Assembly: GCA_934757945.1 (NCBI GenBank)
Contig: CAKVLT010000083.1
Span: 1 to 8,718, forward strand
Reading direction: 5' to 3'
DNA: 8,718 nucleotides
Source: an uncultured Bulleidia sp.
GTDB taxonomy: Bacteria > Bacillota_I > Bacilli_A > Erysipelotrichales > Erysipelotrichaceae
Shown in pieces: positions 1 to 6,336 of the stretch (positions are counted from its first letter, which is position 1; each line of letters begins with the position of its first letter). The translations under genes were made by a program, and so were the position numbers. The notes under the pieces are model-generated. The model made no database searches and had not been told where the DNA came from. It saw nothing but the letters and a program-made list of their open reading frames with translations.

Positions 1-336
1 TCTTTAATAGAAAAGAAAATCATTGAACATTTATCAGTTGATTTTAAATTTCCAAATGAAGTTATTAACGTCATGCTGGAATACATTTTACGTGTTTCTA
101 AAAACAGATTGTCCAGAAATTTTGTGGATATGGTTGCATCTGAATGGGCAAGAGATGGAATTGAGACAAAGGAACAGGCTGTTGTGGAAACAAAGAAAAC
201 ACTTAAGTCTTCTTCCAACAGACCAAAGTATGTCATAGAGGCAACGGATTATTCTGATCCTAAATACAATACAGAGGTTCGCTTGACGGATAAAGAAAAA
301 GAAGACATTCAAAAGAAACTTAAGGAGATGAAATAA
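1..336 (+). CDS. dnaB: Replication initiation / membrane attachment protein DnaB, C-terminal part (5' truncated)
   Basis: The frame is open from base 1 to a TAA at 334-336, giving 111 codons; the gene starts upstream of the window, so no start codon can be assigned. In low-G+C Gram-positives this protein (unrelated to the E. coli helicase DnaB) works with DnaD and DnaI to load the replicative helicase at oriC and at stalled forks. The visible part contains the second DnaD/DnaB_2-type helical domain: a stretch beginning FPNEVINVMLEYIL, followed by NFVDMVASEWARDGIETKEQAV, which matches the family pattern in which an N-VI-L-EY helix precedes a conserved W-A-R/N-I-T-EA segment. It ends in a Lys/Glu-rich tail. 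The coupled dnaI gene directly downstream supports the call strongly, because dnaB-dnaI is the order in Bacillus and relatives. Any shorter ATG-initiated reading inside this frame is a fragment, not a separate gene. Confidence 0.85.
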   Translation, partial: SLIEKKIIEHLSVDFKFPNEVINVMLEYILRVSKNRLSRNFVDMVASEWARDGIETKEQAVVETKKTLKSSSNRPKYVIEATDYSDPKYNTEVRLTDKEKEDIQKKLKEMK

Positions 337-1289
337 TGGAAAGTACTTTTAAGAGAATGAATCTGGGGTATGTTTCAACTCCTGAACAGGATGAGGCACG
401 TATTGCACTTGCAACAAAACTATTGAATAATTCTGTAGTCAAAGCTAAACTGAAGGAAACGATTGAACTGTCTCCTGGATATTCTGTGCCAAGACTTACT
501 TCAGAAGAGGTAATCAAAAATCCGTATAAAGTACAGAGATGGCTTGATTCTTTAAAACCTTGCGTAGGTTGCAAAGGGTTGGAATACTGCAAGCAAAATG
601 ATAAGGGGCATATCATGAACTTAAGATGTGATGTGTTTCTGCAGTTAACCAAGGCTCCATGTAGGTATATGGCAGAAAAGTTGCAGGAAGAAGAACATCT
701 TCAACAATATGTATATAGTGACCTTCCTAAGCATATGAATAGTATCTCTTTTAATAAGATTAATCTTGAAAATGAAGAGGATTCTTACCGTCAGACAGTT
801 GCTGAGATTATTGATATGTTTGCCAAGGGATATTCTTTATATTTAAATGGACCTTATGGAACAGGAAAGACATATCTGGCTGCATGTGCTTGTAATAATC
901 AAGCTAGAGAAGGGTATAAAGTGGCCTTCGTGCACTGGCCAAGCTTTGTAACAAAGATGCCGGCTTATATCTCTTCAGGGGAATGTGATCAGATTGTTGA
1001 AAGACTGAAACATGTACATTTCCTTGTAATAGATGAAATTGGTGGAGAAGCAGTGACACAATGGAACAGAGATCAGTTACTTTTACCTGTTCTTAACGCA
1101 AGATACGAAGCAAATTTACCTACTTGGTTTACAAGTAACTGTGACTATAAAGGACTTGAAGAACACTTTAAAGTTTCAGGTAAATTTATAGAAGATTCCA
1201 TGAAATCACAACGAATTATGGAACGCATTAGAGTTATGACAAAGTCGAAAACGCTTACAGGAAAAGATAGGCGTGAAAGCATTGACTGA
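336..1289 (+). CDS. dnaI: Primosomal protein DnaI, helicase loader (AAA+ ATPase)
   Basis: This 317-residue protein is close to the usual DnaI length (about 310). DnaI binds the hexameric replicative helicase and, with DnaB and DnaD, places it on single-stranded DNA. The N-terminal third is the helicase-binding region with a probable zinc site: Cys76, Cys79, His92 and Cys109 match the CxxC...H...C spacing of Bacillus DnaI (further Cys at 85 and 98 are alternatives). The C-terminal AAA+ domain has Walker A GPYGTGKT at 172-179, Walker B HFLVIDEIG around 228-236 (Asp233, Glu234), a sensor-1-like WFTSN ending at Asn268, and an Arg-rich RIMERIR segment at 293-299 suited to an arginine finger. The ATG overlaps the dnaB stop by one base (TAATG), and AAGGAG at 322-327 sits eight bases upstream, so the two are translationally coupled. 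No critical residue is missing. Confidence 0.95.
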   Translation: MESTFKRMNLGYVSTPEQDEARIALATKLLNNSVVKAKLKETIELSPGYSVPRLTSEEVIKNPYKVQRWLDSLKPCVGCKGLEYCKQNDKGHIMNLRCDVFLQLTKAPCRYMAEKLQEEEHLQQYVYSDLPKHMNSISFNKINLENEEDSYRQTVAEIIDMFAKGYSLYLNGPYGTGKTYLAACACNNQAREGYKVAFVHWPSFVTKMPAYISSGECDQIVERLKHVHFLVIDEIGGEAVTQWNRDQLLLPVLNARYEANLPTWFTSNCDYKGLEEHFKVSGKFIEDSMKSQRIMERIRVMTKSKTLTGKDRRESID

Positions 1290-1316
1290 AACATTTTCAA
1301 TGCTAAAATTGAAATG
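1278..1316 (+). promoter_or_regulatory. Probable pfkA promoter with overlapping inverted repeats
   Basis: TTGACT (1282-1287) and TAAAAT (1304-1309) are separated by 16 bases, each one mismatch from the sigma-A consensus; transcription would begin near 1316, just before the pfkA ribosome site GGAGG (1322-1326). The first hexamer overlaps the end of dnaI. A perfect 8-bp inverted repeat, AGCATTGA at 1278-1285 and TCAATGCT at 1297-1304, brackets the spacer and touches both hexamers, as an operator would. A second repeat, CATTTTCAAT (1292-1301) with ATTGAAATG (1308-1316), shares TCAAT with the first, so the two could also form competing RNA hairpins in read-through transcripts. No T-run follows, so this is not a normal terminator. 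The hexamers and repeats are seen directly; the regulatory role is inferred. Confidence 0.5.
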
Positions 1317-1332
1317 AAATCGGAGGCTGAAT

Positions 1333-2295
1333 ATGGTCAGAAAGATTGGAGTCCTGACATCTGGTGGTGATGCGCCGGGCATGAATGCAGCTATCCGTTC
1401 CGTTACCAGAATTGCTCTGAATAACGGAGTGGAAGTTGTAGGTGTGCATAACGGGTATCGCGGACTTTTGGAAGGAACATTTGAAACGATGACACGTGCT
1501 AGTGTGTCTGACATTTTGGATCGCGGAGGTACAGTTCTTGGGTCTGCACGTCTTCCTGAATTCAGGGAGGACGCAATTCAGGAAACCTGTGTCAAAAACT
1601 TAAAACGTGAAGGTATTGAAGCACTGGTGGTTATTGGTGGTGATGGCTCTTACAGAGGTGGTCTTGCATTAACCAGAAGAGGAATCAATTGTATTGGCTT
1701 ACCTGGTACTATTGATAATGATATTCCGGGTACAGATTTTACAATCGGATTCGATACTGCTTTACATACCTGTGTGGAAAATGTCGATAAACTGCGAGAT
1801 ACATCCAGTTCACATCATCGATGCTCTATTGTCGAAGTTATGGGTAATCACTGTGGTGATCTTGCATTATACACTGCTATTTCTTGTGGTGCTGAAATGG
1901 TTATCACACCTGAAACAGGGTATGACGAGCTGGAAGTTATTGAAAACCTGAGATATCTCGGGGAGGCAGTTAAAAAGAACCATGCCATTGTTATTATTTC
2001 AGAAAAAATCTGTGATGTAGATGCTTTGGCAAAGAAGGTTTCTGCTTTAACAGATTACAGTGGTCGTGCAACTGTACTGGGTCATATACAGCGTGGCGGA
2101 GGACCTACTCCTACAGACAGAATGCTTGCCAGCCGTATGGGTGAAAAAGCAGTTGATCTGTTAATGGAAGGTATTGGTGGTCATTGTGTTGGTATCATCG
2201 ACAATGAGATTACATCCGTTCCGATTGAGGATGCTTTAAACAGACCTAGAAAATCACGTAAAGCTTTATACCGTCTATTTGATCGATTGGTATAA
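1333..2295 (+). CDS. pfkA: ATP-dependent 6-phosphofructokinase
   Basis: This 320-residue cytoplasmic enzyme phosphorylates fructose 6-phosphate to fructose 1,6-bisphosphate, the committed step of glycolysis. It aligns with E. coli PfkA without gaps for at least the first 190 residues. Visible motifs are TSGGDAPGMNA (9-19) for nucleotide binding, GGDGS (102-106) whose Gly105 marks ATP rather than pyrophosphate use, and catalytic TIDND (126-130, Asp128). Substrate residues Arg163, Arg245, His251 and Arg254 are present. Allosteric-site residues Arg22, Arg26, Arg55, Arg155 and Glu188 are kept, suggesting ADP/phosphoenolpyruvate-type control. The odd point is EVMGNHCGD: Asn172 replaces the near-invariant Arg of the MGR motif. 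Start chosen at 1333, with CGGAGG ending six bases upstream. Pyk follows after 21 bases, so the pair is very probably cotranscribed. Confidence 0.96.
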   Translation: MVRKIGVLTSGGDAPGMNAAIRSVTRIALNNGVEVVGVHNGYRGLLEGTFETMTRASVSDILDRGGTVLGSARLPEFREDAIQETCVKNLKREGIEALVVIGGDGSYRGGLALTRRGINCIGLPGTIDNDIPGTDFTIGFDTALHTCVENVDKLRDTSSSHHRCSIVEVMGNHCGDLALYTAISCGAEMVITPETGYDELEVIENLRYLGEAVKKNHAIVIISEKICDVDALAKKVSALTDYSGRATVLGHIQRGGGPTPTDRMLASRMGEKAVDLLMEGIGGHCVGIIDNEITSVPIEDALNRPRKSRKALYRLFDRLV

Positions 2296-2316
2296 ACAAG
2301 GAAAGAGGAAAAGAAT

Positions 2317-3753
2317 ATGAACAGAGACAAACACATTTTTAAAAAAACCAGGGTAGTATGTACTATCGGACCTGCTTCTGAAAGTGAAGAAATGATTGCA
2401 AAGCTTGCTCATGCAGGTATGAATATTGCACGTATGAACTTCTCTCATGGTTCACATGAAGAACATCTTGCAAGAATTCAGGCAGTCAGACATGTTTCTG
2501 AATCTACAGGTATTAACTTAGCTGTTGCATTAGATACAAAGGGTCCTGAAATCCGTCTGGGTAATTTCAAAAATGATACTGAAAACTATGAAATTGGTGA
2601 AATCGTCACATTAACAAAAGAAGAATGTGAAGGTACACATGAACGTTTCTGGATTCAGTGTCCTGAATTATTTGATGATTTAACAGCAGATGATTATATT
2701 TTAATCAATGACGGTAAGATGAAGCTTACAGTTCTTGATAACAACAGAAATGAATTAAAGTGCAGAGTAGAAGTAGCCGGTCCTATCAGCTCTCATAAGG
2801 GATGTAACGTACCAGGTGTAAAACTCTCTATGCCATTCTTATCTGAAAAAGATTCCAGTGATATCCGTTTTGGATGTGAAAATGATGTTGACTTTATCTT
2901 TGCATCTTTCACACGTAGAGCAAGTGATATTTCCGCTATTCGTAAGATCTGTATCGAAATGGGTAAGCCAAATATCAACATTATTGCAAAGATTGAAAAC
3001 CAGGAAGGTTATGACAATATCGATGATATTCTGGAAGTAGCTGATGGTGTCATGGTTGCCCGTGGCGATTTAGGTGTTGAAATTCCTACAATGTTAGTTC
3101 CTGTTTATCAGAAACACATTATCCGTGAAGCTAACATCTATGGTAAACCTGTTATTACAGCTACACATATGCTGGATTCCATGACGCATAACCCAAGATG
3201 TACTCGTGCCGAAGCATCTGACGTATGCAACGCAGTATTAGACGGTTCCGATGGTGTTATGTTATCCGCTGAATCCGCAGCAGGTGATTATCCAATTGAA
3301 GCATGTGAAACAATGAGTGAAATTGTTGAAGAAGCAGAACAGATCATTGACTACAGAAACAGACTGGAATGGTTGAAGACAAGTTCTAAGAAGACAGTTC
3401 AGGATGCAGTGTCCATTGCTATTTCCGATGCTACATTAACACTGGACAATATTGGTGCTATTGTTGTCTTCACTCAGGGTGGAACAACAGCAAGACGTAT
3501 CTCCAAGTTCAGACCTAAGGTTCCTGTATTAGCTGTAACATTTACTAAAGATACACAGCGTAAACTGTTAAGTTACTGGGGTGTTACTCCATTGTTCTCT
3601 GATGTACAGAATCAGTTAACAAACGATGACCAGTTAGCTTCTCTGTTTGCTAAAGATTATGGTGTTAAGCCAGGTCAGCTGAATATCATTACTGCAGGTT
3701 ACCCAACAGGTGAAGGTACTGCAAACATGATGAAAATCGTTGAAGTTAAGTAA
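2317..3753 (+). CDS. pyk: Pyruvate kinase
   Basis: This 478-residue enzyme transfers phosphate from phosphoenolpyruvate to ADP, giving pyruvate and ATP in the last step of glycolysis. The N-terminal TRVVCTIGPAS, MNFSHG (40-45) and LDTKGPEIR (72-80) motifs line the active site; Glu78 in GPEIR is the residue type associated with K+-dependent forms. The family signature IIAKIENQEG (222-231) holds the catalytic Lys225 and metal-ligand Glu227, followed by VARGDLGVE (247-255) and the TATHMLDSM / NPRCTRAE region (281-299). The C-terminal regulatory domain is standard, with TQGGTTARRISKFRP (386-400). The length matches the short form: the extra phosphohistidine domain found at the C-terminus of Bacillus pyruvate kinases is absent. 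AGAGG lies nine bases before the ATG. An intrinsic terminator follows 16 bases after the stop, ending the pfkA-pyk unit. Confidence 0.97.
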   Translation: MNRDKHIFKKTRVVCTIGPASESEEMIAKLAHAGMNIARMNFSHGSHEEHLARIQAVRHVSESTGINLAVALDTKGPEIRLGNFKNDTENYEIGEIVTLTKEECEGTHERFWIQCPELFDDLTADDYILINDGKMKLTVLDNNRNELKCRVEVAGPISSHKGCNVPGVKLSMPFLSEKDSSDIRFGCENDVDFIFASFTRRASDISAIRKICIEMGKPNINIIAKIENQEGYDNIDDILEVADGVMVARGDLGVEIPTMLVPVYQKHIIREANIYGKPVITATHMLDSMTHNPRCTRAEASDVCNAVLDGSDGVMLSAESAAGDYPIEACETMSEIVEEAEQIIDYRNRLEWLKTSSKKTVQDAVSIAISDATLTLDNIGAIVVFTQGGTTARRISKFRPKVPVLAVTFTKDTQRKLLSYWGVTPLFSDVQNQLTNDDQLASLFAKDYGVKPGQLNIITAGYPTGEGTANMMKIVEVK

Positions 3754-3769
3754 AATTTCAAAGATGTTT

Positions 3770-3796
3770 AAGATTCGCATAGCGAATCTTTTTTTT
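3770..3796 (+). terminator. Rho-independent terminator of pfkA-pyk
   Basis: A perfect 9-bp stem, AAGATTCGC (3770-3778) with GCGAATCTT (3782-3790) around a 3-base ATA loop, runs straight into a tract of eight T (3789-3796). It starts 16 bases after the pyk stop. The group II intron described next begins immediately at the end of the T-tract, so this hairpin may also have been its insertion target. Confidence 0.93.
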
Positions 3797-4311
3797 GCAC
3801 GCCATGGGCACTCTCTAACGGGTACAAGTTCCAAACTCCAGATCGTGAAAAGTGTATAGTTGAACAGCAAGGGTGTCCATCGTGAGGTGGAAGCCGTAAG
3901 CAAATTTCTGGTTCGACGGACAGAAATCACTTATAAGGCCAGGCTACAAAAGACAAGTTGTCCATAAGCAATAAAGTCTAATACCTATCACTTTTGTAGT
4001 AGCAAAGTAAATGCGGCTGATATATGAAGAGAAAGAGAGTGGAGGTCTCACAGAGAACTGCGAGAAGTCAGCCGAGGCTGTAGCAGTGAGGAACTCACTT
4101 GTTGCAATTGGTGGGTAAGCTCAATCAACTTATAGGAGGTATGAAACTACTCTGTAAAGAACTGGACAAAAGAATACATTACAGGTTGCGTATGTGTGTC
4201 AGCGAAGAGTTATAAATTTTGCAATAAACAAAAAGAGACTGACCAGATTTGGATTAGTCTCAATGTTAGATTACTGCACTGAAAGGTGTGTTACTTGTTA
4301 AGGGGATTGAG

Positions 4312-4341
4312 CCGCCGTATACGTACCCGTACGTACGGTGG
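4312..4341 (+). ncRNA. Group II intron domain V (catalytic hairpin)
   Basis: The lower stem is CCGCCGTA (4312-4319) paired with TACGGTGG (4334-4341), eight pairs including one G-U. The upper stem is TACG (4320-4323) with CGTA (4328-4331), closed by the tetraloop TACC (4324-4327). A two-base CG bulge (4332-4333) lies on the 3' side between the stems, the arrangement expected for the domain V catalytic bulge that binds metal ions. The triad position at the stem base reads CGC rather than the commoner AGC, a known variant. The loop is not GNRA, which may weaken its contact with domain I. Confidence 0.85.
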
Positions 4342-4387
4342 TGTAAGAGGTCAGAAAAGAAAATCATTGATTTTCCTACTACTTGAT
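4342..4387 (+). ncRNA. Group II intron domain VI-like hairpin and 3' splice-site region
   Basis: The tip is a perfect stem, GAAAATC (4359-4365) with GATTTTC (4369-4375), around an ATT loop. A mismatched lower stem can form between GTAAGAGG (4343-4350) and CCTACTAC (4375-4382). The A at 4381 would be the branch point, seven bases before the proposed 3' end ...ACTTGAT, which finishes in the expected AY dinucleotide. The lower stem is weaker than in textbook examples, so the boundary and splicing activity are inferred. Confidence 0.6.
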
Positions 4388-4500
4388 TTGCTTTTTAAAA
4401 ACTTGTCCATGCTAAAAAGTTATTTGTATTTCTGCAGTCTTAAGAATTTCTATGTATGTTTTATGGTATTCTATATACAAGTATAAAAGAGGAATGATTT
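4388..4500 (+). promoter_or_regulatory. AT-rich leader of the exporter operon
   Basis: The pyk terminator and intron lie upstream, so the exporter operon should have its own promoter in these 113 bases. No convincing pair of -35/-10 hexamers stands out; TATATA at 4472-4477 is the best -10-like match but lacks a good partner. TATAC (4474-4478) and GTATA (4481-4485) form a small inverted repeat that could be an operator or may only reflect AT-richness. AAAGAGG (4486-4492) is the ribosome site for the first gene. Confidence 0.3.
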
Positions 4501-5646
4501 ATGAATAAGAAAAAATGGATCATAGCAGGAATAGCGGTTTTATCAGTCGCTGTTTTAGGTACAGGTGGATATGCTTTGTTACATAAAGGTGGATCTTCAT
4601 CCAATGCAGTCTATGTTACACAGATAAAATCGCTCATGGGCTCCTACAGTGGCACCAACAGGTATTCCGGTGTTGTGGAAGCTCAGCAAAGTGTGGATAT
4701 ACAGGCTGACTCTTCTAAGAAAATCAAAGAAATTTATGTGAGCACTGGACAGTCTGTTAATGCCGGAGACAAGCTGTTTGCTTATGATGTAACAGATACA
4801 CAGAATTCTCTTGCTACATCTCAATTGGATATTGAAGGATATACTGAAACCATTAATCAGTTAAATTCTCAAATTGCTGATTTACAGGCAGAATTAAATC
4901 AGACTGGTTCTTCTGATATTCTTCTGGAAATTCAGGATAAACAATTACAAATCAAGGAAAATCAGATCAATATTCAAAAGACACAGAATACTATTGAGCA
5001 ATATCAGGATCAGATTAATCACAGTACAGTGACTGCAACAATTGCAGGGGTTGTGAAAACTATCAATGAAAGTGGAACTGATGTCAATGGTAATCAGGCT
5101 GCTTTTATGTCTATTGAGCAGACTGGTACCTACAGAGTTAAAGGTAAACTGGATGAACAGTCTATTGGTATTATTACACAGGGACAACAGGTTCTGATAC
5201 GCTCCAGAGTAGATGAGACAAAAATATGGAAAGGCACAGTTTCTTCTATTGAGACAAGTCCTGATTCCGGTTCCAATTCTATGAATTATTATGGAGGTTC
5301 ACAAGAATCAAGTTCAAAATATCCATTCTTTATTTCTCTTGAAAGCAGTGATGGATTAATGCTTGGACAACATGTGTATATTGAACCGGATTTTGGACAG
5401 GTAGTACATACACAGGGAGTATGGGTGGACAGTTCCTATATTTGTTATGATGAAACTGGTAATGCGTATGTATGGGCATCTGTAAAGAATAAACTAAAGA
5501 AGATTTCTGTAGAGACAGGGGAAGTGAATGAGGAAACTTACCAGACGGAAATCACTTCAGGTATTACCAAAGAAGATTATATTGCATGGCCGGAGGATTC
5601 TTTTAAAGAAGGTATGGCAACAACTTCCATCATGGATATAGAGTAA
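4501..5646 (+). CDS. Membrane-fusion (HlyD/MacA/YknX-type) adaptor subunit 1 of ABC exporter
   Basis: This 381-residue protein has an N-terminal membrane anchor (about 5-27, after MNKKK) with no lipobox Cys, so most of it lies outside the membrane. Order of parts: a beta-barrel/lipoyl half (YSGVVEAQQSVDIQADSS, 55-72, then IKEIYVSTGQSVNAGDKLF, 75-93), a coiled-coil hairpin (about 102-174, rich in Gln, Leu, Ile and Asn), the second lipoyl half (TATIAGVVKTINESGTDV), then beta-barrel and membrane-proximal domains to the C-terminus. This is the YknX/MacA layout; such adaptors assemble on a MacB-like permease and stimulate export. AAAGAGG lies eight bases before the ATG. The ATPase gene follows after 12 bases. 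It shares block-by-block similarity with the second adaptor downstream (YSG-V, NYYGG-type loop near 262, and EDYIAWP near the end), so the two are paralogues. The substrate is unknown. Confidence 0.88.
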   Translation: MNKKKWIIAGIAVLSVAVLGTGGYALLHKGGSSSNAVYVTQIKSLMGSYSGTNRYSGVVEAQQSVDIQADSSKKIKEIYVSTGQSVNAGDKLFAYDVTDTQNSLATSQLDIEGYTETINQLNSQIADLQAELNQTGSSDILLEIQDKQLQIKENQINIQKTQNTIEQYQDQINHSTVTATIAGVVKTINESGTDVNGNQAAFMSIEQTGTYRVKGKLDEQSIGIITQGQQVLIRSRVDETKIWKGTVSSIETSPDSGSNSMNYYGGSQESSSKYPFFISLESSDGLMLGQHVYIEPDFGQVVHTQGVWVDSSYICYDETGNAYVWASVKNKLKKISVETGEVNEETYQTEITSGITKEDYIAWPEDSFKEGMATTSIMDIE

Positions 5647-5658
5647 GAGGAAACAGGG

Positions 5659-6336
5659 ATGTTAGTTTCGTTAAAAGGTATTTATAAAAGCTACCATGAA
5701 TCCCAGGTTGTGGTTCCGGTATTAAAAAACATTAATCTGGAAGTACAGGAGGGGGAGTATATTGCTATCATGGGGCCTAGTGGTTCTGGTAAGACCACTT
5801 TGATGAATATTCTGGGTTGTCTGGATCATCAAGACGATGGACAGTACTTACTGGATGGTATGGATGTACGGTCTTTGTCTGAAGATGAGTTATCCGATGT
5901 TCGCCTGCATAAAATTGGGTTTGTTTTCCAGCAATTCCAGTTGTTGCCTAAACAATCTGTTTTAGAAAATGTAGCGTTACCTTTGGTGTATGCAAAGGTA
6001 GATAAAAAAGAGCGTGAGCAAAGAGCTCTGGAAGTCTTGAATAAAGTAGGTCTTAAAGAAAAGGCACCGTTTTTTCCTACACAGCTTTCCGGTGGTCAGA
6101 AACAAAGAGTAGCTATCGCAAGAGCTTTGATTAATCATCCTCGTATCGTTCTTGCGGATGAACCTACCGGTGCTTTAGACCAGGCCAGTGGCAGGCAGGT
6201 TATGGAGCTTTTTCAGAAACTTCATGAAGAAGGTGCCACTATTGTTATGATCACCCATGACAAAAATGTGGCAGATCATGCACACAAGATTTTCCATATC
6301 ATTGATGGTGAGATTTCGAAAGGAGAGACTCTATGA
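5659..6336 (+). CDS. ABC exporter ATP-binding protein (MacB/LolD/YknY family)
   Basis: This 225-residue cytoplasmic ATPase is typical in length for the family. Every motif is intact: Walker A GPSGSGKT (39-46), Q-loop VFQQFQLLP (Gln91/92), ABC signature LSGGQKQR (143-150), Walker B IVLADEPTGALD (163-174, catalytic Glu168) and the switch His200 in MITHD. The FQQFQLLP and DEPTGALD wording is characteristic of the MacB/LolD group, which powers mechanotransmission exporters and not importers. As a dimer it would drive the permease encoded at 8009. The ribosome site AAGAGG (5645-5650) overlaps the end of the preceding gene. Its TGA overlaps the next ATG (ATGA), so translation is coupled to adaptor 2, and all four genes appear to be one operon. 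Confidence 0.96.
   Translation: MLVSLKGIYKSYHESQVVVPVLKNINLEVQEGEYIAIMGPSGSGKTTLMNILGCLDHQDDGQYLLDGMDVRSLSEDELSDVRLHKIGFVFQQFQLLPKQSVLENVALPLVYAKVDKKEREQRALEVLNKVGLKEKAPFFPTQLSGGQKQRVAIARALINHPRIVLADEPTGALDQASGRQVMELFQKLHEEGATIVMITHDKNVADHAHKIFHIIDGEISKGETL

Larger units (their letters stand above)
3797..4387 (+). mobile_element. Group II intron ribozyme lacking an intron-encoded protein
   Basis: This stretch has no plausible protein gene but is full of nested complementary arms. Domain I-like stems are GCC/GGC (3893-3895 with 3937-3939), TAAG/CTTA (3897-3900 with 3930-3933), TTTCTG/CAGAAA (3905-3910 with 3921-3926), CTACAAAAG/CTTTTGTAG (3944-3952 with 3991-3999), CGGCTGA/TCAGCCG (4014-4020 with 4068-4074) and GTGAG/CTCAC (4086-4090 with 4094-4098). 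A further stem, GAGACT/AGTCTC (4235-4240 with 4256-4261), suits a later domain. Domain V and a domain VI-like hairpin follow at the 3' end. The total of about 590 nt is what a group II ribozyme measures without its domain IV reverse-transcriptase gene, so this looks like an ORF-less intron and not a 5' or 3' fragment. The TCTCTAACGGGT segment near 3811 resembles the 5' portion of bacterial group II introns as I remember them. The 5' boundary is uncertain by several bases; the 3' end is set by the ...ACTTGAT motif. Any movement would need a maturase from elsewhere in the genome. Confidence 0.82.

Noticed and set aside
1287..1300. Possible CcpA cre site (TGAAACATTTTCA) upstream of pfkA
   Set aside because: The central CG and the last positions of the 14-base cre consensus do not match; it is only a short palindrome inside the repeat already described.
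1278..1304. Intrinsic terminator between dnaI and pfkA
   Set aside because: The 8-bp stem has an 11-base loop and no following T-run, and the left arm overlaps the end of the dnaI coding sequence; promoter/operator is the better reading.
3634..3930. 98-codon ORF on the - strand
   Set aside because: It crosses the pyk 3' end, the terminator and the intron on the opposite strand, so it is a shadow without any independent support.
3797..4300. Another structured RNA such as RNase P RNA, tmRNA or a riboswitch
   Set aside because: I saw none of the hallmark conserved cores of these RNAs, whereas the domain V hairpin with its two-base bulge points to a group II intron.
4391..4419. CTTTTTA...TAAAAAG inverted repeat as a terminator after the intron
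   Set aside because: The stem has only one G-C pair and a 15-base loop, with no clean T-tract after it.
4286..4486. 66-codon ORF on the + strand across the end of the intron region
   Set aside because: It runs through domain V and VI of the ribozyme, has no ribosome site and no recognisable protein features; the RNA structure explains the sequence better.
4501..4600. Lipoprotein signal on adaptor 1
   Set aside because: No Cys follows the hydrophobic segment, so it is a plain membrane anchor and not a lipobox.
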